A stretch of 64,000 nt of DNA from Gracilaria domingensis. Lineage: Eukaryota > Rhodophyta > Florideophyceae > Gracilariales > Gracilariaceae. The position numbers and the translations under genes are program-made. Each line of letters starts with the position of its first letter. Within the stretch, counting starts at the first letter, position 1. Below are positions 11,640 to 22,609 of the stretch, piece after piece. The notes under the pieces were generated by a model. The model saw only the letters and a program-made list of their open reading frames with translations. It was not told the DNA's origin and did no database searches. The stretch is from positions 5,652-69,651 of the forward strand of contig VCMS01000113.1 of assembly GCA_022539475.1 (NCBI GenBank). Reading direction: 5' to 3'.

Positions 11640-14042
11640 TACTATGCTTGAGAAAGCATATCGGTTCGGTGCCGTCCATGAGGCTCTCCTCCCCTGTAAA
11701 CAATGGGTAATTGTCCATACTTGCACCACTTGGTTCTGGAAGGCCTTCCGTCTTCGGACAGTTGGGGAAGGCCTCTATCCCAACTGTTCGGCGTTTTCCG
11801 CCTGCGGGGCGGGAACCGTTTGGCCCTGCTCCGTAATGATATGTACCTGATGAGGAGTGGCTGCGTTGGGTCGCGCATTTGCGTGCCCCGTGCCTGCGCT
11901 CCGTGTCGTGGGCCCAAATATATCCTGGTGATTCTGCTGGCGAGCAGTGAGGAGAGCGTTCCTGTTCTGCGGAGCCACGCTCGGGCACGCTGTTGCCAAG
12001 TGGTGAGGCGACAGACAGAACCAACAGAGGAGATTACCGGTTGTGGGGTCCTTCATCGCGAGCGACGACGCGCGCGATGGGGGACGACCTCCCGTAGGTA
12101 CTGCACTCCGTTGCTGCGGGGTTGGTCCTCTATCACCATATTGGTTGAATGGCACCACTAGGACCGGGCTGACCGGTACGGATACCTGTGATGGTGGAGC
12201 TGAGGTTTGCCTCGAGGGGGGCTCGCTTGATAGCGAGCTGGACCAAGACGTGTTACCGTGCGATCGAGTTGTTGGTTGTGCATGCACCAAGTGGACTGGG
12301 TGACCCTGGGAGGCGTAGTGTGTAGATGCCTCATCCGTAGTGGTCTCCTCCTCCTCTACGTCAAGCACTGACCGCCTAGTTTTTCCTTTCTCTTTCGATG
12401 GTTTGCCAAGTGGTGCGGAGTCTTTCCTGGCCCCCGACCGAACGGTGTCGCCTAGTCCCTGTGCATGGCGGGCTAGTGCGTTGTAGTCGACCGTGCGGTT
12501 GGTAGCTAGGTAGTTGCGAACCTGTGATCGGATAGACTTCGCCACGTTGTCGGCGTACATCGATTTCAACCTTTTGGTAGTAAAGACGCTTCCACAGTGG
12601 GAGGCTAATGCCCATAGGGAGCGAGCGAATTCCAATTCGGTTTGTCCCGCGCGCTGGCGGTACGCAAGCACCTCTGCGTACGCCTCGTGAATAACCTCAT
12701 CGGTTGCATAGGTTTCCAGTAGGAAGTTGACCACCTGTGGGTATTTCGTCAACATTTCCGTTTGGTCTTCGTCCACCGCCATGGTGTTCCCTTGGAGGCG
12801 GCTATGGAGCAACGCTCCAGCTTGACCAGTTAGGTAAAATTGAAACAACCACTTGGCTGCTGCCTCTGAAAACCCATTCTGGTCACAAGCGATCTTGAAC
12901 CTCTGAAGGAAGTCTATGATCGCAATAGGGTCATCCCCGCTAAAGCGAGTCTCACCCAGTTGGAAACGGAGCTTCCTATGATGCTTCGTTATCTTCTGAG
13001 CTACCTCTTTGGTATACTCAGCCTGTCTGTTCTCCAACCTATAGGTACGATAGTCAACCACTTTGGTGAATAAATCGTTGAGCGGTGTAAGCACCTCTAG
13101 GTCAGTCTCTTCGTCGGAAGTTGAGTCCGAGTCATTGTACCTTTCGCTCTTACCCTTGCGGGCATTCTTCCCTTTCTTCTGGCGAGAGTCCTTCCTCTTG
13201 CGTCGTGCCCCTTTACGGTCGTCGTCTCCTGACGAATCCGAATCGGTGTCTGAGGACGAAGAGTCCGAGTCCGACCGGCGACTCTTTCTCTTTCCCCTTT
13301 TGGTTTTCTTCTTCTTACCATTTGGTTTGCGTCGACGCTCGTCTCCTGAGCTTGACGAATCTCCATCAGGGTCTCCACCACGTGGTCCTGACGGAGGTAC
13401 ACCAGTGGGTTGGGGGAGGTATACGTACCTCGGGCCCTCCATACCCGGAGGCTCTGCCCATTTCCCCATGCGGTCGATAAATCCTTCACGAATCGGTTGT
13501 GTAGGAAGGGTAGGATGGAGAATAACAAGTGGTTTGGTGGCTTCTACTGCCGGCCGGGGGGCTTGCTTCATGAGAGCTGCCTGGGCTACCATCTCAGGTT
13601 GAAGCTTGGCCCCCTGCTGCTGCAGAGCCAGCCTAACCAATCGGTCAATGTGTCCTCGTACCTCGTTCTCTAGGTACTGTAACACAACCACGGGTACCTT
13701 GTCGAGGACCTCCTGGGAGGCTCGATCAACTACCACTCGGGTGACCTCGTCCAGGTCCAGTCGCGGCCCGACTGGCACCTCCATTTGGTCTACCACTGGG
13801 GTTGTTACGGGAGCGAGCTCCCCCATTGCGGAGCCTGCTCCTTCGTCCCCTTGGTCAGCCCGGGGAAGGGTCGAGGGGCCCCCAGCCTCTCGGTCTACCT
13901 TCTTCCCCCTCGGTGGGCGTTCCTTCCGAATCAGGTCCTCCGGGTTATCCAACACCGGATAGGACACTGAACCCCGTACGGGGTGGCCACTTGGTGGAGC
14001 GCTCGGCGCCCTTTTCGGGTGACGGACGCCCCGTTTCTCCAT
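11640..14042 (-). pseudogene. gypsy gag region
   Basis: The start ATG at 14042 (minus) opens a gag of more than 700 codons. It has a charged Arg/Lys/Ser/Asp low-complexity stretch (about 13100-13350, KKKKTKRGKRKSRRSDSDSS), a capsid-like helical region (FQLGETRFSGDDPIAIIDFL, FQFYLTGQAGALLHSRL, YRQRAGQTELEFARSLWALA) and a C-terminal CCHC knuckle (CWFCLSPHHLATAC, about 11985-12030). The FSGDDP...FL.RF and Q....A..W arrangement is typical of gypsy retrotransposon gag. Confidence 0.85.
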
Positions 14043-14629
14043 TTAGGTAACTGGTGTCGGAACAAATTGCTTCGGCAACAGGAATCAAACCACTCGGGTA
14101 TCCCGTGACTTCCAAATCCTCCCTTTCCAAAACCACTTGGTTTTTCACAAATTCTAGGTCGGGAGACCAAAATATGTGGTATAACCGATCGGTGCGAGCT
14201 GCTAGTGGGGAGCCCTGCGTGGGCTCGACCCTGCGCAGGAGTGAAACGCGTGAAACCTAATAGGTCGGCAGCACCCGACGTTGCCTATAGTGCACGGTGA
14301 CCAAGTGGTAAATACGCCTGCACTGGTGTGCGGCAGGCACGTATAACCCTCGAGGTCAGCAAAACTATTAGAGGACTACTAGACTTACCAATTGGTGACT
14401 GTAGAACCGAACTGGTGTCAAATAAGCCTAGTTGGTGCTTGCCTTTACCATTTGGTGTGGGAGGTTGGCGTCTCGGGGGTTTAGTACACCCGAGCGCCCC
14501 TCCGGCTCTCACGGAAATTGTGCCACGTGGGCCACCGGGAGGTGCATTTGTGGTGCACCACCCCGGCCACATATGTACACTACCTAGTAAATATTAATTC
14601 TAAATTGATGAAAATAAACTAATTAGTCC
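14043..14629. other. gypsy leader / junction with copia-2, no gene seen
   Basis: Sequence between the gypsy gag start and the copia-2 body. It is still rich in the CCAAGTGG-type motif (14133, 14300; variants ACCAATTGGT and ACCATTTGGT), so most of it probably belongs to the gypsy leader. No LTR matching 5693-6891 was recognised. The last 40 bases turn AT-rich before copia-2. Confidence 0.5.
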
Positions 14630-14649
14630 TTGCCATGCCTTTGCTTGAG

Positions 14650-16000
14650 CGTCCCACGTGGTACAGTAGACACTCTTACCCAGATGCCCGAAACGTCACC
14701 ACTGAGTCTTGTAGAGCCCCCGTTGATCCCGCGAACTATACTACACGTTCAGACCCAACTATTTCGTGTGACATATAATGGGCAGAACTTGTCCGAATAC
14801 GTCGACCAATTCACGGCTCTGTTCTCGCAGTTGGATCGTATGGGCAAGGATGCTGCCATTCCCGAATCTCACAAAGCTCCCATGTTGTTGGCTTCTATTG
14901 ATCCACAGAGCTCAATGGAGTCCACGGCTGCCGCATTACGTACCAAGGAGATCTCTGAGTTGTCGTGGGGCTATGTTGCTACCACCCTCATCGATGAATA
15001 TAATGCATGTCATATGACTACTGGTCGCAGTCGCAACCGCAAGAAAGAAAAGGGAAGAGGTTCCAACAAGTCTTATGGTACCTCCTCTATCACACATCAT
15101 CGAGATGGTAATGATTCGGATGATGTTTCTGGCACACATGCACTTGCAGCAGCCAGTGGCAGCGGGTATCACTGTGACTTTTGTGGTCGAGATGGACATA
15201 CCAAAGATCGTTGCTTTGTAAACCCGGACAATCCTGACAACCATCTGCCTCAGAGCATACTCGACAAGTTGGCTTTGAAGGCGAAGGACAAGTCCGGAGG
15301 ATCTAAAGCGTCAGCAAAGTCGGCTGGTAAGTCCTCCAAGATAGAGATTGCAGGCATGTCATTTGAAAAGGCAACAGTCCTGCCACCTGCACAACGGGAA
15401 ATGGACACTTATGCAGACAGTGGAGCAACTTCTCATTACTTCCACTCTGCAGCTGCCTTCGTTCCAAGCTCATTGCACGATGTGGAAGAGCGACACATAC
15501 GGTTGGCGGACAAGAGTACTGTGTCTGCGACGAAGTGTGGAGATGTTATTCTGCCTTTCGAAAATGTGAATCTAAGGTTGACTGACGCATTACTCGTGCC
15601 TGACATGGAGTACAACCTAGTTTCTGTTGGGAGCCTTGCCGACAAGTCTATTAAGTCTCGGTTCCGTGCACGTGAAGTTCGCCTAATTCATGAAAATGGC
15701 TTGTTGGTCGGGTGCGGACAGCGCGATAAACGTTCTGGCCTGTATACTTTGCCCGAACCGGTCATGCATTTCCGCGCGGAGCACGCATTACTCGCTGGTG
15801 AAGCTGAGCTGCAGTGCGTGTTGAAGGCATCATTACCGGAGTTGACTCAACTATGGCACCGCCGACTGGCGCACATCAACCCGAGAGACCTTCAAATGGT
15901 GCACAAGCATGCAAGTGGTGTGCCACAGCTCACAGACATGAAGGAGGTATGTCACCCCTGTCGTCTCGGGAAAGCACACAAGCTTCCATTTCCTGGAGTA
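14650..16000 (+). pseudogene. copia-2 gag, retropepsin and GAG-pre-integrase region
   Basis: A partial gag (NLSEYVDQFTALFSQLDRMG) lacks its usual N-terminus. It is followed by a CCHC knuckle (CDFCGRDGHTKDRC, about 15173-15215), a protease active site (TYADSGATSHYF, about 15405-15440) and a GAG-pre-integrase zinc region (LWHRRLAHINPRD, CHPCRLGKAH, about 15850-15980). Confidence 0.85.
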
Positions 16001-16930
16001 TTTACGCCTGAATCCGAGGTTGGTGACACTGTGCACTCCGACATAATAGGTCCACTCACCCTGTCCTTCCCTGACCGATTCAAGTACGCATCAGCATTTG
16101 TGGATGATCACTCGCGTTATGTCATGGTAGGGTTCATGAAACACCGCAGTGAAATCAATGATGTGTATGATGGAGTGGCGCAGAAGCTCAAGCAGCTTGG
16201 AGGAGCTGTGGTGAAGAAGGTACACGCTGATGATGCAAAGGAGTACATAACTCTGCAGAACCATCCGGAGAACTCCTTCGACGATACATCTTTCTCTGCC
16301 CCATACACTCCGGAGCACAACGCCATTGCCGAGCGCATCAACCGTACCATGGAAGAAGCTGCTCGAGCTTTGCTCATTCAAGCAAATCTACCAGAGTGCT
16401 TGTGGCCGTTCGCACTCAAACATGTTCTATATGTGCGTAACCGTGTACCCCACTATACAACTGGGAGTACACCGTTCTTGTTGTTGACTGGAAACAAACC
16501 AACGTTGAAGCACACTCGCGTGTTCGGTTGTTCCGCATTCGTCCTAAAGATGACTGGTGGAACCAAGTTCGAGTCTCGTGCACTTGAGGGGGTGTACTTG
16601 GAGACTCTTGAGCATGGTGTCTACGACATTTTTGTTGCTGGCGATAATGGACTGCCGCGCATCATCCGTTCTCGTCATGTCACATTTGACGAAGATTCAC
16701 TCCCCGGTGCTAAGTTCTTAGAGGAGTACATGGAGGATGAAAGCGCATCTGATACTGATTTCAACTTGGATTCAGAGTCTCGCAGCACCGACAAGGACTC
16801 AAGCACAGGTTTAGATTTCCATGATGAGCTCTGTGTTGATGATATCACCAATGCTCTCGATACCACGCCAGAAGAATCTGAACCTGATGCTGCAGTCGCT
16901 GAAGCTGCGCCAAGTAAGTGTCCAGTCAAG
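16000..16930 (+). pseudogene. copia-2 integrase region
   Basis: DDE integrase core with VHSDIIGPL, FVDDHSRYVMVGFMK and HADDAKEY, then the glutamate-bearing ERINRTMEEAARALL. YVRNRVPHYTTGSTPF and KHTRVFGCSAFV are the conserved C-terminal copia integrase blocks. An acidic linker follows before the reverse transcriptase. Confidence 0.87.
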
Positions 16931-17049
16931 TAACAGTGACTCTGGTGCTGACGAGAGTGAAGATGATGGCTGCAGCGACTCCGATGTGGACGATGACACC
17001 GATCAAGCCACTACTGTGCAGCAAGATGAGCCTGTACAGCAGGAGTCAC

Positions 17050-18445
17050 GCTACCCACAGCGCACTCGTCTTGCACCTCGCAGGTGGTTCATGGCTGGTT
17101 CTGCAACCTCAGCTGGAGTCCAGGTCACTACAAGTGATGAAACAACGCTCAAGGAAACAATGTCCGCAACGCCGACGCTGTGCTTGCAGATGTTTGTGGC
17201 TCAAGTCGATGTGAAGACTGCCTTCCTCAATGGCGACCTCGAGGAAGACGTGTGGGTCATGTCACCGCGTGGCGTTCCGGGTCTTGGTTCACGGTACTAC
17301 AAACTTCAGAAAGCCATGTATGGATTGAAGCAAGCCCATTTCGCATGGAATACTAAGTTCACACGTGATCTACACTCTATTGGTTTCCAGGAACTACCGA
17401 GTGCCCCATGCGTCTTTTGGAGAGCTAGTGAGCATAATGGATACTGCTATATCCTTGTGTACGTCGATGACTTGCTCATCTTCACGCCCTCTGCCAAGGA
17501 ACGATCTGGGATCTTGGAGGAGCTCAAGCGGTTGTACGAGATTCGTGTTGAGAACAAAGTGACACTCTACCTCGGTGTAGAGTTGACATGGAGCATTGAT
17601 GACGATGGTCGTGTCAATGGAGTGCACCTTGGTCAGACGCTCTACATCGAAGGAATTCTGCGACGCTTCGGTCTGGACAACTCTAAGCCAGCTCGTAGTC
17701 CAATGGTGGAGTCCTTCTTCTCGGGTCGGGTCTCGCTGCCGAGGAAGACAAGTCACCCCAAGATGTGCAGCTGTATCAGCAGATGATCGGGTCTCTGCTG
17801 TACTTGGCACTGCGCACGCGCGTGGACATTCTGGCCCCGGTGCTCATCCTCGCTCGTTTCGAGAGCAACCCCACGGCATACTGCCACAGGGCGGCGAAGC
17901 GAGTGTTGCGTTACCTGCAAGGAACTCTCAGACATGGCTTGAACTACGAGGCTGGATCCCTGGACATGCAAGCCTATGTGGACTCGGAATACGCGGGTGA
18001 CACCTGCGATCGCAAGTCCATGTCTGGGTACATGATCAAGTTCGGATCTGCAGTGGTATTCTTTGGTGCCAAGAAGCAGGCTTCGGTTGCTCTGTCTACT
18101 GCTGAGGCCGAGTACTACGCCCTAACCATGGCTGCTCAGGAGGTTGTGTGGATGAGGCGTGTACTCTCTGAGATTGGTCTGGATAGTCCCCGGGCTGTTC
18201 CTATGCACTCTGACAATCAGATTGCCATAGACTGGAGTGCAGGCGAGCGTTGTCCATCTGGTCGTGCCAAACATATTGAAGTCAAGCTGCACTTCATTAG
18301 GGAACTGGTCAAGGAGTCTGTTATTGTGGTGCTGTATGTCCCAAGTAAATTAAACGACTCGGACATCCTGACAAAGTTTCTAGGTCCCCTGGACGCTCAG
18401 GCCATTATGGAAAGAATTGGTCTTGGTCAGGAACTCGAGGAGGAG
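17050..18445 (+). pseudogene. copia-2 reverse transcriptase and RNase H region
   Basis: VDVKTAFLNGDLEEDVWVMS, YKLQKAMYGLKQAHFAW and catalytic YVDDLLIF (about 17458-17482) are copia reverse transcriptase blocks; the N-terminal portion seen in copia-1 is not evident. RNase H follows, with YVDSEYAGDTCDRKSMSGY, ALSTAEAEYYAL and KHIEVKLHFIREL. Confidence 0.88.
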
Positions 18446-18640
18446 TGTTGATGTTTGGATAGGGTCGAGTGCCTGGCAGTCCCTCAATGTGTCTCCAATT
18501 ACCTGGAACACAAAGTTGCAGGGGAGCATGGGCACTTTTGGGCACCCTCGCGCGAAAAGCGCATATGCGCCTCTCCGAAAACCCAACGTGATACTGCAAT
18601 ATGATTGGCTACTGCAAATGCGTGTATGCAACGTAGTATG
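18446..18640 (+). repeat. copia-2 3' LTR, recognisable part
   Basis: Starts TGTTGATGTTTGG where RNase H ends. Three blocks match the copia-1 LTR in order: GGGGAGCATGGGC, GCGCATATGCGCCTCT, and TGATTGGCTACTGCAAATG. Beyond about 18640 I cannot follow the match to copia-1, so the true end is unknown and lies somewhere before 19195. Confidence 0.7.
18559..18570. promoter_or_regulatory. GCGCATATGCGC palindrome in copia-2 LTR
   Basis: Same perfect palindrome as at 4981-4992, at nearly the same distance from the LTR start. See the copia-1 entry. Confidence 0.55.
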
Positions 18641-19194
18641 GACAAGTGTGCCTCGCTGTATGGGGCAGGAGTGGCGGATGCTACAAGTGGTGCGCTGTGA
18701 TTGGCTGAAGTGTGCTAGCGCTGGCCAGTTATGCAGTAGCTAAGAATGTGCGAATACAAACTGTTCTGGGCGGGTTTTGCTTTATGTGCGATTCTAGGCT
18801 AGTACGAAGGGTTTTGGAGCGAATGTGCGATTCTGGGCTGCGCGAGGGGGTTTGTTGCGCCAGATGGAAATTGTTGATTTTTAGAGCGATTTATGGATCA
18901 TGGAGTTGGCATTGGATTTGGCGTGGTTTGATTTAGTTGTTTTGAATTCGTATTGTGATTTGCACGCGCTTTCGTTGTCGAGGTGTACACTTTGACAGCC
19001 TGTGCTGTTATGTCGCATGCAGCGACGGCGGCGGTGCGCGGTTAGTACTAGCAGATTGCGATCGTCCCCGATCACTAAACTCGGTCGAAGGCGGCCTACT
19101 TCCTTTGTTTGTTTTACCCATCTTGTTCACATTTTTCTCACTTCCCTTCGTCTAACCTGCGCGCCTTGCGTTGACCATCATGACCAGCCGTGCT
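18641..19194. other. rest of copia-2 LTR or old spacer; no gene seen
   Basis: No open frame with recognisable content and no RNA gene was seen. It is probably the remainder of the copia-2 LTR plus flanking DNA before the inverted LTR. Confidence 0.4.
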
Positions 19195-19977
19195 TACGGA
19201 ATGATGGAGGTTATAGCTGGAAAGGGAAGGTTGAGAGAAAGGATGGGGGAAATGAAAAGAAGTCCGGCAGCTCCGGCTCGGAATTTACTTGGAGGTGCTC
19301 GAGTCACCGCTTATATAGAACTACTTTGCGCAACCATCGCAAACCTCTAACTCCAAGCAATACCTAAATCACTAGCTAGAGACACTCAATACTACCAATC
19401 ATCTCCTAACATAACATGGTAACACTCCCACACTATCATGGCAGCTTACAACAACAAAGCACAACAGTGCACAACAGTGCACAACAACTTACGTGCCTAT
19501 ACATAACCATCACCATGCACAGATTCACATACTGCCAACACACTGTAATCCCTACACGACACCATAACAGTTACGTACAAGCTCACCAACAACATTCACC
19601 ACAAACTCACTCAAGTCCTACGTCACCAACAACACCACACTGTAATCCTCTTGACACCGCATCAACTCTTCACCATAGTGCCCAAGTTACACCAAGCTGT
19701 CCTACAAGTCCACGTACATACGTGTGTACCCTGTGCATCATGTACAGCATGCCCAGTGTACTAACTACACACGTGTACCCTGGAAACAACCCATTAGCGC
19801 CACAACACTTGTACGAACCACAATGCATATGACCATTTGCAGTAGCCAATCAGAAGCCCGTTTCACCTTGAGTTTGGGCAAAGGCGCATATGCGTTTTTC
19901 CAACCGCACCCTCCAAAACAGCCCATGCTCCCCAGCACTTTTGGTTTTCAGTGACAGCACAGCGTCAACATCCAACA
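19195..19977 (-). repeat. inverted copia-1-family LTR (solo, or end of a lost element)
   Basis: Reverse complement of the copia-1 LTR family: on the minus strand it begins TGTTGGATGTTGACGC (19977 downward) and keeps the palindrome, the CCAATCA box, the TATA element and the CTCGAGCACCTCCAAGTAAA block. No polypurine tract lies beside the 19977 end, and no copia genes follow, so it is a solo LTR or the remnant of a minus-strand copy. Many point differences from 4899-5692 show it is not a recent duplicate. Confidence 0.8.
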
Positions 19978-20764
19978 AACTACATAACAATATCCGCAAC
20001 TGTAACAAACGGTACAACTAGTGAGTGTATTTGGGCCTCGAAGCTCGGGTCATCTATTATGTTGTTGTCCATTTCTTTCCGACAAAAGCGACGGCATCGT
20101 GCTCGTCCACGAACCTGTAAATGCGTCGGTCATGCTATGAGCGGCGACGATATCGTTTGCAGCCAATCGGCTCTGTGAATTTCATTTACGTTGCTGATCT
20201 ACGAGCCATGGAGCGAAGGGTCTGGAATCGAAGGGATACGAAGTCACATTTCTTTTGTTCATGAGGGTTGGAAGGCGGGGTATTTCAGGTGCACGGACGC
20301 TGCATTAACAATATACGAGAAGCCTCATTACCAAGTCCCCTGTCGAGAGAAGAGAGATTCATTTTCGTAGTGTCTACTCGGTCATCTCTTCTTCTTTGAT
20401 GTGGAACTAATAGGTCATGTGATCGCTGTCAGCAAATCCCAAGCTGAGATTTGACCGCAATGTTTGAAAAAATAAGACCCCTACCATGAATGAGAAGTGC
20501 CCATTGTACGGAGCATTGATTCACACGGTCAGCACACGTTTTGAATCTCAGACAATGTTCGATTCACATGGAATGCCATCACTATCTATACCCAGCACTG
20601 ATAACCAGAAAAAATGGGGTTTTTCATCGTCATTGCGTCGATACCTGATTTACTTCGTGGCGCAAAACGAATAAACAAGTTTGAATGTCCTTACCCGCCC
20701 CCGTTGAACACGGATCTCCTTCACAAGCATCTGGCTATCCAACTATCAGGTATCAAACACCGAA
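19978..20764. other. intergenic, no gene seen
   Basis: No frame with recognisable content, no repeat shared with the rest of the window, and no RNA gene was found between the inverted LTR and the aminotransferase pseudogene. Confidence 0.5.
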
Positions 20765-21997
20765 ATGTCCGGCTCTATTTTTGAAACCATGCCCGAGGCC
20801 CCACCAGATCCCATCCTCTCTATATCTGCTGTATATCGAGCAGACCCCTCCCCAAAGAAAACAAATCTTGGAGTCGGTGCATACCGTACGGATGATGGTT
20901 CGCTTTACGTACTACCAATCGTTAAGCACTTTGAACAACAGTTTGCAAACGATCCTTCAACTACTCATGAATACTTGCCCCACAAGACGGTCTCACGAAT
21001 TTCAACTATCATTCCTCGCGGGTTATACTCGGTTTTGATAGCAGCGCTCTCAAAGAGGACCGTGTCGTTACCGTACAGGCTCTCTCAGGTACCAGGGCAC
21101 TTCGGGTTGGCTTTGCGTTCATAGCCAATTTTATCGGAACCCGTCTCGCATATATTCCGAACCCAACGTGTTCGAATCATCGAAATGTAGTTCCACAAGC
21201 TGGATTATCTCTAACCAAAAACTATCGCTACTTTGAACCCCACACTCGAGCACGTTGACATTGAGAAACTGTTACAAGATTTTGGCACTAGAATCGAAGG
21301 ATCCATCGCTGTGTTCCATGGATGCACTCCTACTCTCACAGGTGCGGACACTTCAAAAGTTGACTGGCCACGCATTCTTGAAGTCGTCAAAACGAAGAAA
21401 CTTGTTCCATTATTTGATAACGCCTATCAAGGCTTTGCTACCGGGAACCTGGACACTGCTGCCTGGTCTACTAGACCTTTTGTTGAGTCTGGGATTGACA
21501 TGTTTGTCGCTCAATTGTACGCGAAGAACATGGTAATGTATGGACGCGTTGGAGCACTCAACGTCACACTGTCATCATCAGAACCAGTCACTGCAGTCAG
21601 AAGTCAGCTAAAGCAGTTGATCCTTGCCATGTACAGCAACCCTCCATTACACGGAGCTCGTATCGCGGCCGCAATAATGTCCGACAATGAGTTTTTCCGA
21701 CAGTGGGAAATGGAGTTGGAGAAGATGTCGGCGTGTATTCGGACGTTGAGGACTCGATAGAGAGATGCGTTGAACAAGAATGGGACACCTCGGAACTGGG
21801 ATCACATCGTGAATCAAACTGGTATGTTCAGTTGTACGGGATTGACGAGTCAGCAAGTTGCATTCATGAGAGAAAAATATCACATCTATATGACCGGTAA
21901 TGGACGAGTGTCGATGGCAGGTCTGACGGAAGATACGGTTGATTATGTTGCTGATGCCATCAAGGATGCCGCTGAGAGCGTTGTAAAGCAGGACTGA
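20765..21997 (+). pseudogene. aspartate aminotransferase pseudogene
   Basis: Class I aminotransferase of the eukaryotic aspartate type, which swaps amino groups between aspartate and 2-oxoglutarate. The span is 411 codons, the length of an intact cytosolic enzyme. Visible blocks: FETMPEAPPDPILSISAVYR, NLGVGAYRTDDGS, QALSGTRALRVGF, YIPNPTCSNH, LVPLFDNAYQGFATGNLDT, FVAQLYAKNMVMYGRVGAL (the lysine that holds the cofactor is kept), MYSNPPLHGARIAAAIM, and NWDHIVNQTGMFSCTGL to the end. The reading frame shifts near 21025 and back near 21240, a TAG interrupts at 21758-21760, and the HNPTG motif is degraded (GCTPTLTG). No intron is seen; a functional paralogue presumably exists elsewhere in the genome (inference). 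Confidence 0.88.
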
Positions 21998-22138
21998 TAA
22001 GTCTACACTCAAGGTGCGAGGTCAAGGCGGAACGAGTATGTGCTCTCAGTATCATTGCGGAAGGCATGGTTGGTTGGCATGTGAGGAGTTACGGTGAAGA
22101 AAGCAGGTAATTGTTAGAAAGTAAGGATGTGTTATCTG

Positions 22139-22609
22139 TTACATGGGTCCTTGTAGGGCTTGTCGTGGCAACCGAGACTTGTTGAGCATGTACTGAATTC
22201 GTGCATCTACATCATCAATGGTTGCCTTTTTCACGAACCTGTCATTCTTGACATCTCCGTAAGAGTGCCAGTTTTCTCTTTGGAGAGACACAAACGCTTG
22301 TCGAAAGGTGGTAGGCTCTGAAGCTCCTAGAGACTCCGGTGTAGCTCCCATAAAAACTGGAATGGCGACGAACACGATTCGGATAACAAGGACAATCAGA
22401 TGTAACCACTGAGCGTGCAGAAGGACGTCGCTTCGAAGAGGAGATTTGGTGCTCCTCACGAGCACTTGATGACCCCTTCGGACGTGTAAATATATGAGAA
22501 TGGCCGCAAGCACACAAGTAGAGTAACTGAGAACGGGGATAACGGCGATTTCAGACACGAGAAAGAGAAAGGCAGCGACGACTTCAGTGCTAAACGGGAT
22601 CTCCACCAT
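22139..22609 (-). CDS. hypothetical small membrane protein
   Basis: A 156-residue frame with an ATG start at 22609. Residues 9-42 are a long hydrophobic stretch that could form one or two spans, residues 69-87 form another, and a hydrophilic tail follows with a basic C-terminus (YMLNKSRLPRQALQGPM). I do not recognise the family. It lies tail to tail with the aminotransferase pseudogene, 141 bases away. The clean frame and the hydrophobic pattern support a gene, but there is no homology evidence. Confidence 0.45.
   Translation of the reverse strand: MVEIPFSTEVVAAFLFLVSEIAVIPVLSYSTCVLAAILIYLHVRRGHQVLVRSTKSPLRSDVLLHAQWLHLIVLVIRIVFVAIPVFMGATPESLGASEPTTFRQAFVSLQRENWHSYGDVKNDRFVKKATIDDVDARIQYMLNKSRLPRQALQGPM

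Larger units (their letters stand above)
5693..14590 (-). mobile_element. Ty3/gypsy LTR retrotransposon with chromodomain (chromovirus type)
   Basis: Read on the minus strand the order is gag with CCHC knuckle, protease, reverse transcriptase, RNase H, integrase with HHCC zinc domain, and a C-terminal chromodomain: the gypsy order with a chromovirus tail. A purine tract (complement of TCCCCCCCCTCC at 6892-6903) abuts a TG...CA block that I take as the 3' LTR (5693-6891). No matching 5' LTR was found near 14.0-14.6 kb, so the right end is probably lost. It carries at least four breaks and an internal tandem duplication of about 585 bp. It seems to sit in the copia-1 LTR, so it is younger than that insertion. 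Confidence 0.85.
14600..19194 (+). mobile_element. Ty1/copia retrotransposon (copia-2), 5' truncated
   Basis: Plus-strand copia parts in order: partial gag with zinc knuckle, retropepsin, GAG-pre-integrase, integrase, reverse transcriptase, RNase H, then an LTR starting at 18446. No 5' LTR and no gag start were seen, and the reverse transcriptase looks shortened, so the copy is incomplete with about two or three breaks. It is distinct from copia-1 in protein sequence, but its LTR shares several blocks with the copia-1 LTR, so the two families are related. The right boundary is uncertain. Confidence 0.82.
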
